Below are positions 10,101-19,523 of a stretch of 64,000 nucleotides of DNA, piece after piece (position 1 is the first letter of the stretch; every line of letters begins with the position of its first letter). Under the pieces are notes generated by a model. That model was not told the DNA's origin, searched no databases, and saw nothing but the letters and a program-made list of their open reading frames with translations. Source of the DNA: Tolypocladium sp. Sup5 PDA-1 (lineage: Eukaryota; Ascomycota; Sordariomycetes; Hypocreales; Ophiocordycipitaceae); assembly GCA_000750105.3 (NCBI GenBank), contig JPHH03000037.1:1-64000 (forward strand). Reading direction: 5' to 3'. A program made the position numbers and the translations under genes.

Positions 10101-13100
10101 GTAGCGCCACCTCCCAGGCCTGCGCTTCAAGACGGGGCTTGTCCCACCATGACGGGAGGGTGCCCATGACAAAGTCCACCCACTTGGATGGCCCAGACGG
10201 CGCGAGCTCCTGGAGGAGTAGCCGTCCGCGCGGGCCAAGGAGCGAGCGAATGTTGCCGAGGGCGCGAGAAAGATGACCGGTTTGGTGCACAGCGTTGATG
10301 GCGATGATGAGGTCGTACTGACGATCCTCGAATCCGAGTGCCTCCAAATCTCCCCCGATATCGAGCTCGACAAACTCCACGTTGGCGTGGTCCTTGAGAC
10401 TCTCCCTGCCCTCGGCGACCAGGTCCCTGCCGGCGTCGACAAAGGTATATCTCGAGTATCGGCCCTGCAGTATCTGGAGGTACTTGCCGGTCCGTGAGCC
10501 GGATCCAGCGTTGAGCTCCAGGACGCGGAGATTGGGTTTGGTGTGCGCGAGCGCGCGGATCAGGGACGAACCGTCAAGCTCGATGGAAGACATCTTGCCG
10601 AGCAAGTCGCCGTGGCTCAGAACATCTGCAGCGTCGCGTTTGGTCGAGACGAGATCACCGACAGAGGCCGCAACCGTCGCGACGGCTCGGGCGACGTCCG
10701 CGACGGGGGAGTCGGAGAGGCCTTGGGCCTTGGCATTGACCATGTCGAGGTCGACAACGACAGAGGAGCTCGCGGCATCGCGAACCCAGGCACCGTATCC
10801 CCGCAGGTGGTCGGGTCCAGACTCACAGCCGGAAAGAACCTGGTTGGTGTAGGCCAAGGCCAGGTCGGTGAGCTCGGCGAGTGCCTCGCTCGAGGCCCCC
10901 TCGTCGGGCGGTGGCTTCAGGAGCTGTCTAGTGTCGGTAAAGTCGACGTGGGGAGCCCATACGTGCCGTGCCGCGGCATGGGTGTCGACGCCGTCGAGCT
11001 GTCCGAGCACGCTGATGGACGTCCCGGACAGACGCAGGACCGTCTGCCCGTTGAACGTGCACTCGCCGCTGCCGACGATGGAGCCGTTGCCCATGACGCT
11101 GGCGGTCACGCCGGCGGTGACGTCGCCCGAGCAGGCCGTGACGCTCATCTCCCCTATACTGGTGATGATGTTGAGGCCGAGCTTCCAGCTCAGACCAAGC
11201 AGAGACGCGACCGGCAAGAGTTGGAACACGTTGTCGACGGCCGTCGGGTGCATGTGGTAGTTGGACTCCTCGCCCTGGAGGGAGTTTCTGATGGTTGCCG
11301 TGGCCCGGCCCTGGCCGACGGTCGAGGCCTTGAGGTTTTCGATGCAGCGAAAGGTCGGGCCGAAGTGGAAACCCGTCCGGCCGACCATCTCATACCACTC
11401 CGCGGCGTCGACCGCGCGCGGCAGCTCGGAAAGGGGCTCGGGGGCACCCAGCGGGCCGCCGAGCGCGGACGCCTCGCCACTGAAATGCTGGATCCACGCG
11501 TGTCCGTTGTGGGAGGCAATGGTAAACTCCCACCGCTGGTTGTCCGGCTTGGAGCGGCGGAAGCTCGTGATTATCTCGACGGGCTTGTCCGACTCGTCGG
11601 GGACGACCAGGGCCGTGGTTGCGGCAACGTTGCGCAGCCGGAAGCCCGCCTCGACGCCGTTGGCCTGCCTGATGGCCTCGCCGGCCATGGCAACGTAGGC
11701 GGCAAAGGGGAAGACGACATCCCCGTTGATGACGTGGTCCCGCACCCAGGGGGCGTTGTCGAGGTGAAACAAGTTGCGCCACACGGGATCGAGGTCGGTC
11801 GACTCGAGCGTCCTGAGCCCGAGGAGGTCGTGATGCCTGAACCGCCGCTCGCGCCACTCCTTCATGACGCGCGTCTCGTGCCAGTAGACGTGGGAGTTGT
11901 TCCAAGGGTACGGCGGCAAGTCGGGCGTGGTCATGCCGGTCGGGTACATTGCCCTGAAATCGACCGGGACGTGCAGCGTGTAGAGTTTTCCGATGGCCGT
12001 GAGGAGGGACTCGGTGCAGCGCTGCCCGCGGAGCATGGACGCCACGTAGGGGCTCTGCGACGCGTCGGCGTGCTCGGCGAGTATCTGACGCAGCGGCCCG
12101 GCGAGGGCAGAGTGCGGACCGACCTCCAGGAAGACGGCGTTTTCCGCCACGGGGTGCCGGGCAACGGCGGACACGGCGTCCTTGAACAGCACCCGGGACT
12201 CGAGGTTCTTTTGCCAGTATGCCGCGCCGAGCTCGTCGGCCTTGCCCAGGAGCCTGCCCTCGACGGAGGAGAAGAAGGGAACGGTTGGGGCTCGGCCGCC
12301 GACCTGGGGACCGACGAGGTCAAAGTAAAGGGGGCCTACTTCGGCCATGTGGTACGAGTGGTACGCCTTGTCGATTTTGAGGAGCCGAGCCAGCACGTCT
12401 GGATGTGCCTTGGAGATGGCCTCGACGACCTCGGCAACTCTGTCGGCGTCTCCGGAAAGCGTCACGCTCCTCGGCGAGTTTTCGCACGCGACGCCGACGT
12501 TGGGGACGAGGAACTCCTCGACGTCTCTCCACCCCAGTCCGATGGCAGCCATGCCACCGGCTCTGGTTTGCCGTCCCGCAACGGCACCGCGATGATACGC
12601 GGCAACAATGGCATCCTCCCTTGACAGGGCGCCCGCCGCATACGCCCCCGCAATCTCGCCCGAGGAGTGTCCCACGACGGCGCTCGGCTTGATGCCGACG
12701 GCCTCGAGGGCATCGACGAGAGCCACCTGAACCGCGGTGCACAGGGGTTGGGAAAACTCGGCGAGACCAACCCTGCTCGTCTTGGCAGTCTTTTTCAGCT
12801 CACCCTCGATGGTCCAGTCGGCCGTTCCGAGTTTCTTCACCTGCACGTCCATGGCCTGGATGCTGGCCTTGAACGTCTTGTTCGACCTGATCAAGTCTCG
12901 ACCCATCTGTGGCCACTGGGCGCCCTGGCCGGTGAAGACCATGATGACTCCCGGCGCTGGACCGGCGGCGGGAGGCTTGACGGGCGGAGACGGAGTCCCG
13001 GGCTTCTCTCGGCTGGCCACCACAAAGGCACGGTGAGGCATGTGCTCGCGCCTGTTGGCGAGCGTGTACGCCACGTCCCCGATGCGCTCGGGGTGCTTGG

Positions 13101-14879
13101 CAAGGTAGGCCGCGTGATTCTCTGCCATGGGGCCGAGAGACGCGGACGACGCGGCCGAGTAAACGAGAAGCCGCGGATGGTCACCGGCCTCCTCGGGCTG
13201 GGGACGCGCGCGGAACGAGTCGGCCGAGTCGAGGATGACGTGGGCATTCACACCCCCGATGCCAAAGTTGTTGACGCTGACACGCTCCCTTCGCCCCGCG
13301 GGCCAGGACACGGGCTCGACGGGGACGGTGAGCCTGTACTTGTCAAAGGGGATGTCCGGGTTGGGGACGTCAAACTTGATGTTGGGGGGAATCGTCTTGT
13401 TCTCGAGGGAGAGGACAGCCTTGAGCAGCGAGGTCATTCCCGAGGCACCCTCGGAATGCCCCAGGTTGGGCTTCACGGAGCCAATGTAGATGCCGTCTCT
13501 GCCACCGAATACGGAACCCACGGCCTCGGTCTCGACGGGATCGCCGGCGGGGGTGCCGGTTCCGTGACACTCGACAAACGCCGTCTCCGACGGGTCGCTT
13601 ATGCCAGCCGCCTCGTACGCCTGTCGAATCAGGTCCTGCTGCGCCGCCACGCTCGGGGCCGTGATGCCGCCGACCCTGCCGTTGTGATTCGAGGCCACGG
13701 CGCGGACAACGGCGCGGACTGGATTGCCGTCGCGGAGGGCCGCGCTCAGGGGCTTGACGTAGACGGCGCTGACGGCCTCGGCGCGGGCATAGCCGTCTGC
13801 TTTGGCGGAAAAGGCCTTGCAGGAGCCGTCCGGCGCCAGCGCGCCCTGCTCGCCGACCTGGATCGTCGTGCTGGGGCCGAGGATGATGCTGGCGCCGCCG
13901 ACGATGGCGCCGTCGCACTCGCCCGAGGAGATGGCCTTGCAAGCATCGTTGAGAGCGCAGATGGACGAGGCGCAAGCCGCGCGGACCGTCACGCTGTTGC
14001 GTATTAGCACTGGCCACGGGAGATGGTGTTGGGCGGTCGGGGGTCCGACCTTGGTCCTTTGAGGTTCATCTCGTACGACACGCGGTTGGCGAGCGCAAAG
14101 TCGTCCAATCCGAGCAAGTGATATGTGCCGTAGTTTTGCGACTCCTTCTCGTACACGTCGGACCAGCCGCGCTGCATGTCGCCCACGTACACGCCGATAC
14201 GGCGCCCCGAGGTGTCCGTCTCGCCGGCGTCGTCGACGCACTCCTGCGCGACGTGGAGCAGGAGGCGCTGTTGGGGATCGAGGCGCTCCAGCTCTTTGAC
14301 GGACATGTGGAAGCGCGAGGCGTCAAACGTCCGCAGGTCGTCGGAGAGGAAGTAGCCGTAGTCGGTTCGTGTCGTGCCAGGCTTGCCCGTCGTGGAGGAG
14401 AAGGCGTCGGTGTTGTATCGGCTATCCGGTACGCGGGACCGGCCGTCTTGTTTGGTGACGAGGAAGTCCCAGAGGGATTGTGGGGAGGTGATGCCGCCCG
14501 GCAAGCGGCATGCCATGCCGCAGATGGCAATGGGCTCGGCTCCGTCTCGCTTCGAGGCGCCGTTGGTGCCATTTCCATTCAGGGGGGCGTTGCCGTGGCC
14601 GTTCCTGTGGCCATTGACGCCGTTGAGGCCGTCGTGGCCGTTCCTGTGGCCATTGCCGTTGAGGCCGTCATGCCCATTATTGCCGTGGCCGTTGCCGTTG
14701 CCGTTGAGACCGTCGGGCGGCTCGTGTCCATTGGCACCATCGTATCCATCGAGGTCGGCCTGGCTTCCCTCTCCTAGGGCATCGTTCTTTATTGTGCCGG
14801 GCATTTTGAAGGCTTCGGGGTGAGTTTGCGGTGGGAGATGTTCTTGGATATTGGGTCGAGGAGGCGGAATGGGTGTCAT
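7194..14879 (-). CDS. highly reducing polyketide synthase (KS-AT-DH-MT-ER-KR-ACP)
   Basis: Three exons: 14879-14050, 13993-9325 and 9278-7194. The 56-nt and 46-nt introns have acceptors ACAG/ACAG and branch sites GCTAATAC/GGCTAACC. The product is 2527 residues. Domains in order: a Gly/Asn/His-rich repetitive leader (about 57-105); KS (about 115-540; Cys284, His420, His456); AT (Ser721 in GHSSG); DH (His1030 in HVINGDVVFP, Asp1197); MT (about 1375-1600); ER (about 1805-2120); KR (VGGFGGIG near 2150, catalytic SS/YAAAN near 2278-2296); ACP with Ser2480 in GMDSL. There is no thioesterase or reductase domain, so the chain must be released in trans. The adjacent alpha-oxoamine synthase is the obvious candidate, by analogy with fumonisin-type assembly. 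The KS motif RAACASS and the MT motif ELNAGSGS deviate from consensus. It is divergently transcribed from the synthase gene. Confidence 0.93.
14588..14712 (-). repeat. minisatellite coding the PKS leader
   Basis: Within exon 1 of the polyketide synthase, imperfect tandem copies of a GC-rich unit (minus strand: GGCCACAGGAACGGCCACGA-like) encode alternating Asn/Gly/His/Asp residues ahead of the KS domain. Tandem coding repeats of this kind can change length between strains without breaking the frame. Confidence 0.7.
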
Positions 14880-15378
14880 TAAGTATGCAAGACTGGGCCT
14901 GTATCAATGATCCACCCGTTTGTTGTAAAGCTGCGGCTTACCGGAACGCTGCGACATTCCTGCTGCGACCAAGTTTCCCGTTGGTTGTCGGGGGCATTTT
15001 GTTCGGCCGGGCCTGGTGTCACTGTGACTGTCAACAGCTGTCACTGTCAACAGAGCAGTGTCATCTGTGGATAAAGGAAGACGTTGAACCGGGAACAACG
15101 TAATGGACGAGAAGACGCCGTCCGGATCCTTCCATGATGTGGTTTCCGGACCGCCAATGGAAATGGTTTCCGGCCACATGCCCGTACGGAAGCTGAACCA
15201 CGATGCAAGTTGTGGGAATTCCGGATAGGCAAGTCAAAGAGACTGGTTATTCGCCGTGCTCATGCCTCACGAAGCTGAGGGACGATTTAAAGAACGCCCG
15301 CCGTCGGGTGGGAATGGTTAGAATCAAGAATTCGTGGGTTTCATCTTGACATCAACGTTTGTACATCAGCATCTCGCC
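14880..15378. promoter_or_regulatory. bidirectional promoter of PKS and oxoamine synthase
   Basis: The 499 bp between the divergent start codons at 14879 and 15379 must hold both promoters. It contains three copies of the palindrome TCCGGA (15121-15126, 15145-15150, 15220-15225) and a direct repeat TGGTTTCCGG (15140-15149 and 15164-15173). Palindromes with CGG half-sites are typical of Zn2Cys6 regulators, and one such regulator is encoded 2 kb away. A TCCGGA also occurs at 19150-19155 ahead of the transporter gene. Assignment to that regulator is an inference. Confidence 0.5.
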
Positions 15379-16942
15379 ATGGCCGACGCAGCTCTCCTCG
15401 CAGAATGGTTCCCAGACATGCCCCCCAAGGCGCCTGGCATGCGCGAAGAGTCCGTCTTCTACCGCAACCTCGAGGAGCAACTCGACGGCCGGCGCAAGGA
15501 GCGTGCCGTCTTCCACGTCCGCCACAACGAGCCCGCGCCCAAGAGCGTCGACTTCTCCACCCTCGACTTTCTCGGCCTCTCGCACAGTGGCATCATCCGC
15601 CAGCCCTTTCTCGACGAGCTGGCCGCACAGCCAGACTTCAAGCTGGGCGCGGGCGGCAGCCGGCTGTTGAACGGCAACAACCCGTATTTGGACGACGCCG
15701 AGCGTGAGATTGCCGCGTTTCACGACGCCGACACCGCGCTGCTCTTCCACTCCGGCTTCGAGGCCAATGTTGCCATCATGTTGGCCGTCCCGCGGCCCGG
15801 CGATGCCATCGTCTACGACGAACTGGTGCACGCGAGCATGCACGAGGGCATGCAGGGGAGCATGGCGCCGTGCAAGCGCGCCTTTCGGCACAACGACGTC
15901 GATAGCTTCCGCGAGACGCTCGTCGACGTGCGCGAGACGCAGCCGCTCATCAAGCAGGGCAAGGCGTCGGTGCTCATCGCCGTCGAGTCCATGTACAGCA
16001 TGGATGGCGACGTCTCGCCGCTGAGGGAGCTCGTCGAGGTTGCCGAGGAGGTGTTCCCCGGGGGGAATGCGCAGTTTTTCGTCGATGAGGCGCATACGAC
16101 CGGTGTCTTTGGGAGACAGGGCCGCGGCTATGTCGACGAGGTCGGGCTGCAGCATAAGATTGCCATCCGGATGCACACGTATGGCAAAGCGCTAGCCTGC
16201 ACGGGAGGTGAGTCCAGACTATGCGGCCAAGAGCCGGAGGGTGCGTGATTCTACGTGATTCTGACGGGCTTCCCTGCGTGCCTCGCATAGCTGCCGTCGT
16301 CTGCAAGTCGCCTGTCCGCGACACCCTGATCAACTTTGCCCGCGGCTTCATCTACTCGACGGCTCCGTCGTTTCCGATGGTGGCTGCGATCCGGGCGGGA
16401 TATAAGCTGATGATGACCAACCAGACCCAACCTGTGCGTGTCCTCTGCTCAGCCGCTGCGCCGATGTCACCTTGGCATGTACTGACAAACTCTCTGGGGC
16501 GATGCAATAGCTCCAAGACTGGATCCAGCAGCTGGTCAAGCACTTTTTCCGCGCCCTCGAGGACAACCCGACCTGGGACGAGGCCAGCGACGAGGGCATC
16601 CTTGCCGTGCCCAACATGGACGACTGGCAGAGCAGGCCCTTTGTGACGCACGTGGTGCCCATCATGACGCGGCAGCGGTACACGGTGTACCTGTGCTGGC
16701 ACCTGCAGCTCGCGGGCTTCAACTGCTTCCCGATCGACTACCCGGTGGTGCCGAGGGGCATGAACCGGCTGCGCGTCGTCCTGCACGCGCACAACACGGC
16801 TGCCGAGGTCGAGAGGCTCGCGGCGGCGCTGTGCGAGTGGGCGGCCGAGATGATGGCCATTGAGGAGAGCGGAGAGAAGGGCAGGCTGGCGGCGGCGGCG
16901 AGGCAGGTCGTGGCCGCGCAGGCGGCGAACAAGACTGGGTGA
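15379..16942 (+). CDS. PLP-dependent alpha-oxoamine synthase (AONS/ALAS/Fum8-like)
   Basis: Three exons: 15379-16207, 16291-16433 and 16511-16942, giving 467 residues. The start has a strong context (GCCATGGCC); an upstream in-frame ATG at 15334 is less likely. Family enzymes condense an acyl thioester with an amino acid, with loss of CO2, to give an alpha-amino ketone. Visible landmarks are the glycine-rich GAGGSRLLNGN segment, DELVHAS (cofactor-stacking His), DEAHTTGVFG (PLP Asp and His) and the Schiff-base lysine in HTYGKALACTG, which is completed across intron 1. At 467 residues it resembles the short BioF/ALAS class rather than the two-domain Fum8. No peroxisomal PTS1 ends the protein, which argues against a fungal biotin-pathway KAPA synthase. 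Beside an HR-PKS lacking a release domain, it is the likely chain-offloading enzyme. Confidence 0.88.
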
Positions 16943-17512
16943 TGATGGCCTGGAATCTGATGTTGCTGCAGGACGGCTGGGCTTGGATGCAGGCATAGCC
17001 CACCGTGATGCTTGGCTCGGTGCGGCCCGGGCGGTATTAAACTAGTTCGTTCAGATACTCCGTACGGAGTAGAGGGTCCGTATTCAATTAAGCTTAATTG
17101 TCCGTGGCGCCGCTACTTGTGGGTCCCGGAGAAACGCTGCAGCAATAACTCAGTGAGCCGAGGCGAAACTCTGCCCATGTCCGACGAATCGGCTTAGGGC
17201 CGGCCGCACCGGCGTTTACGCTTCGGATCGGCAAACCCCCGGCCGGCTTAGTAGTCCGGTTCATGGTCCTGACCTGCATCGCCAAGATAGACATGTGCTG
17301 CCTGCCGGCGGCGCTCGAACAATTCCTCCATCTTACCCAACGCGCTATCCCCAAAGGATGCTGCCGAGCCGTCGTCGTCGTAGGCTGGCCCTTTGCTGCG
17401 AGTCGCTCTGTGGCATAGATATGAATTGCTTCGGTTATGTTGTGCTCCCCTCCGTCTCCCGGGGATGTGGTAAACCACGTCTCCCTGGTATTCCCCCCGT
17501 GTAACCAACGCC
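16943..17512. other. intergenic, promoter of the regulator gene
   Basis: No gene seen. It contains the perfect 16-bp palindrome TACTCCGTACGGAGTA (17056-17071) about 440 bp upstream of the regulator start. Shorter relatives of this palindrome recur in other intergenic stretches of the window. Confidence 0.5.
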
Positions 17513-18778
17513 ATGTCTGCGCAGAGGCCCCCGAGACTTCGCAATTCGTGCGTCGACTGCACTACCGCCAAGGTTGGTCAAGGTCTCATAATGGAAGGGA
17601 TGGATTGCTGCCAGTGTGCGACTGACTCCGTGTCCTGATAGATAAAATGCTCCGGCGAAAAGACTGGGTGCAGTCGCTGTTCCAAGCATCGCCTGGAATG
17701 CGTCTACCTCTTGTCCATGGCGGGCCGGGTTCCCCGGACACACAAACAACACGGCAAAGCTTTGCTTGGAAACCGGCCGGCTCTGCCATCGCCAAGTACT
17801 ACCGAGAATAGTGACAGCAGCATCAGCATGAATGCCGAAGACCCGGCGAGACCATATGGCAACGCAGCGACTGCCTCGTCACCTGCAATGTCGGCAACCC
17901 ACTTGTCGAGTGGCTTCCCTCCAGGTCTCTTTGCGCCGACCGATCTACGGGCCGACGTCTTCAACAGTCGCCCGCCTACCTTTGAGCCCTCGAGACCCTC
18001 GAGCCAAGCTTCCGGAATGTCTCATTGGGAATTCGAGTGGCAGGATCTCACTTCCCCCACCGGCCATGCCGAGTTTGGGGCCGATTTAGGCCTCGACACC
18101 CCTGGCGCAATGCTGCCGCATGCCGGTCAGGACGCTCGCTTCGCACAGGCTTCATCGTCGCGCGGGAGGATAACGCTTCCCGCTTCGTCGGCGAGAATTC
18201 CCAGCGGCAAGGACCCGGACAAGCAATGCGTTCTGGCGGCCACGCAAGTCATCAACGTGCTCGAGGCTTCCATTGCCAACAAGTCCCAGTCGCTCGACGT
18301 GGTGCTGCAGGTTGTGCGCAAGGCCGGCATGTGCCTCAACGGCTTGATCGACCTGCAGCAGCGTAGAAGGAGCCATAGATGCCTTGCACTGTTCGGGGCG
18401 GTGCTGCATCAGATTTCGGACCTCCTCGAGACCAGCGTCGAGTGCATAGAAGCCAGCACTGGCTTCTCCACGGCGACTGCCGGCGGCTCGATGCAGGACG
18501 CGATACTCGAACAGCTCGACAGCATCAACGAGCTGATTTCTAGCTACAGGTCCGACACGCAAACTCACATCGGGGGCGATTACCACACGGTCTGGACGCA
18601 GCGGCTCTCGGAGGAGCTCGAGTACAACCTCCAGACAGTCTCGCGGGTGATGGAGCTCGTACAGCGGTCGGCTTCGCGAGCAGAGGACCGAGCAATGTCT
18701 AGGGGGGAGCAGGGCAGCCACGCCTTCTTGGAGACTGTTGTTGCACAGCTTGAAAGCCTCCAGCGGCGACTACAATAG
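17513..18778 (+). CDS. Zn2Cys6 transcription factor, likely cluster regulator
   Basis: Two exons, 17513-17572 and 17642-18778 (69-nt intron, GTTGGT donor, CTGAC branch, GATAG acceptor), giving 398 residues. Splicing joins CVDCTTAK to IKCSGEKTGC and completes a canonical binuclear zinc cluster with spacing C-x2-C-x6-C-x6-C-x2-C-x6-C at residues 13-40. Without the intron the DNA-binding domain is split. The remainder is Ser/Pro-rich. A helical segment near residues 200-280 (CVLAATQVINVLEASIAN onward) resembles the C-terminal region of AflR-type pathway regulators. It is nuclear and is inferred to control the adjacent PKS, oxoamine synthase and transporter genes. Confidence 0.85.
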
Positions 18779-19320
18779 CCGTGGCGGAGATGCGATACTG
18801 TACCATTTCAGATTATGACCCAAGCCCGAGGGTGATACTTATTGCCGAGCCGCTTGCCCGTCATCATCATCCGCACCGTCATCTAGCTCCATCACGTATT
18901 TGTCACCTTGTCACTCTCGCGTGGATGAAGTTTCCGACTAAGAGGGTGTCGGAGACTCTTCTACAACCAGATTGGTCATGTTTCATCGGCCACGGTGTTT
19001 GCAACACGTGGTTCTAGCTTAGAAATATGCCGGAACACGTAAATACTACGGCCGGATTTCATACGTATCCCATGGAGTGCTCTAGTAACTGGGCCGGGTT
19101 CCACCGGTGCTAAATTAAGCTTAAAATTCGGGATCCGTTAATCATTGATTCCGGATTCCGCGGTTTCTTACTGAATGCATGCCGAGCTCTGCCCCACAAG
19201 CAGTGACCGGCCAACAAACCAATAAATGATCAGTACCAAGTCCTGCCGCCGTTTGATTTATCAGCAGTAAACCGGCCTGGACAAAGATACCCTGCGCCAT
19301 GCTCGCCTCCTGCCGGCCTT
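18779..19320. other. intergenic between regulator and transporter
   Basis: No gene seen. It carries one TCCGGA palindrome (19150-19155), followed by a further TCCGCGG. AT-rich stretches near 19090-19150 may be core promoter DNA for the transporter. Confidence 0.4.
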
Positions 19321-19449
19321 GCTGGCACTAAAGAGCTTCTGTCGCTCCACAGCATCACCGGCTGCTGGCACTAAAGAGCTTCTGTCGCTCCATATTGCAT
19401 CACCGGCTGCTGGCACTAAAGAGCTTCTGTCGCTCCACAGCATCGCCGC
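19321..19449 (+). repeat. three-copy tandem repeat upstream of the transporter
   Basis: Three near-identical copies begin at 19321, 19364 and 19409 (periods 43 and 45). Each starts GCTGGCACTAAAGAGCTTCT, continues GTCGCTCCA and ends CATCACCGGCT or a close variant. They end 75 bp before the transporter start codon, so they probably lie in the promoter or 5' leader. The first two copies differ mainly by a small CATATTG/CACAG variation. Confidence 0.85.
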
Positions 19450-19523
19450 AGGTCTCGATTCTCAGTTCGATTCTTCCTCTCGTCGACTACTTGCCTCGAC
19501 CTGGTCGTGGCTCTCGTTGCATC

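Noticed and set aside
10543..14007. Long plus-strand open frames (693 and 446 codons) opposite the PKS
   Set aside because: They are antisense shadows of GC-rich coding sequence; the minus strand has full, ordered PKS motifs and good introns.
16211..16260. Oxoamine synthase reading through into a stop after exon 1
   Set aside because: A good GTGAGT donor and CATAG acceptor remove it, and the downstream exons carry the C-terminal family domain in frame.
15379..16942. Oxoamine synthase as the biotin-pathway KAPA synthase
   Set aside because: It lacks a C-terminal peroxisomal signal and is paired divergently with an HR-PKS, which favours secondary metabolism; not excluded absolutely.
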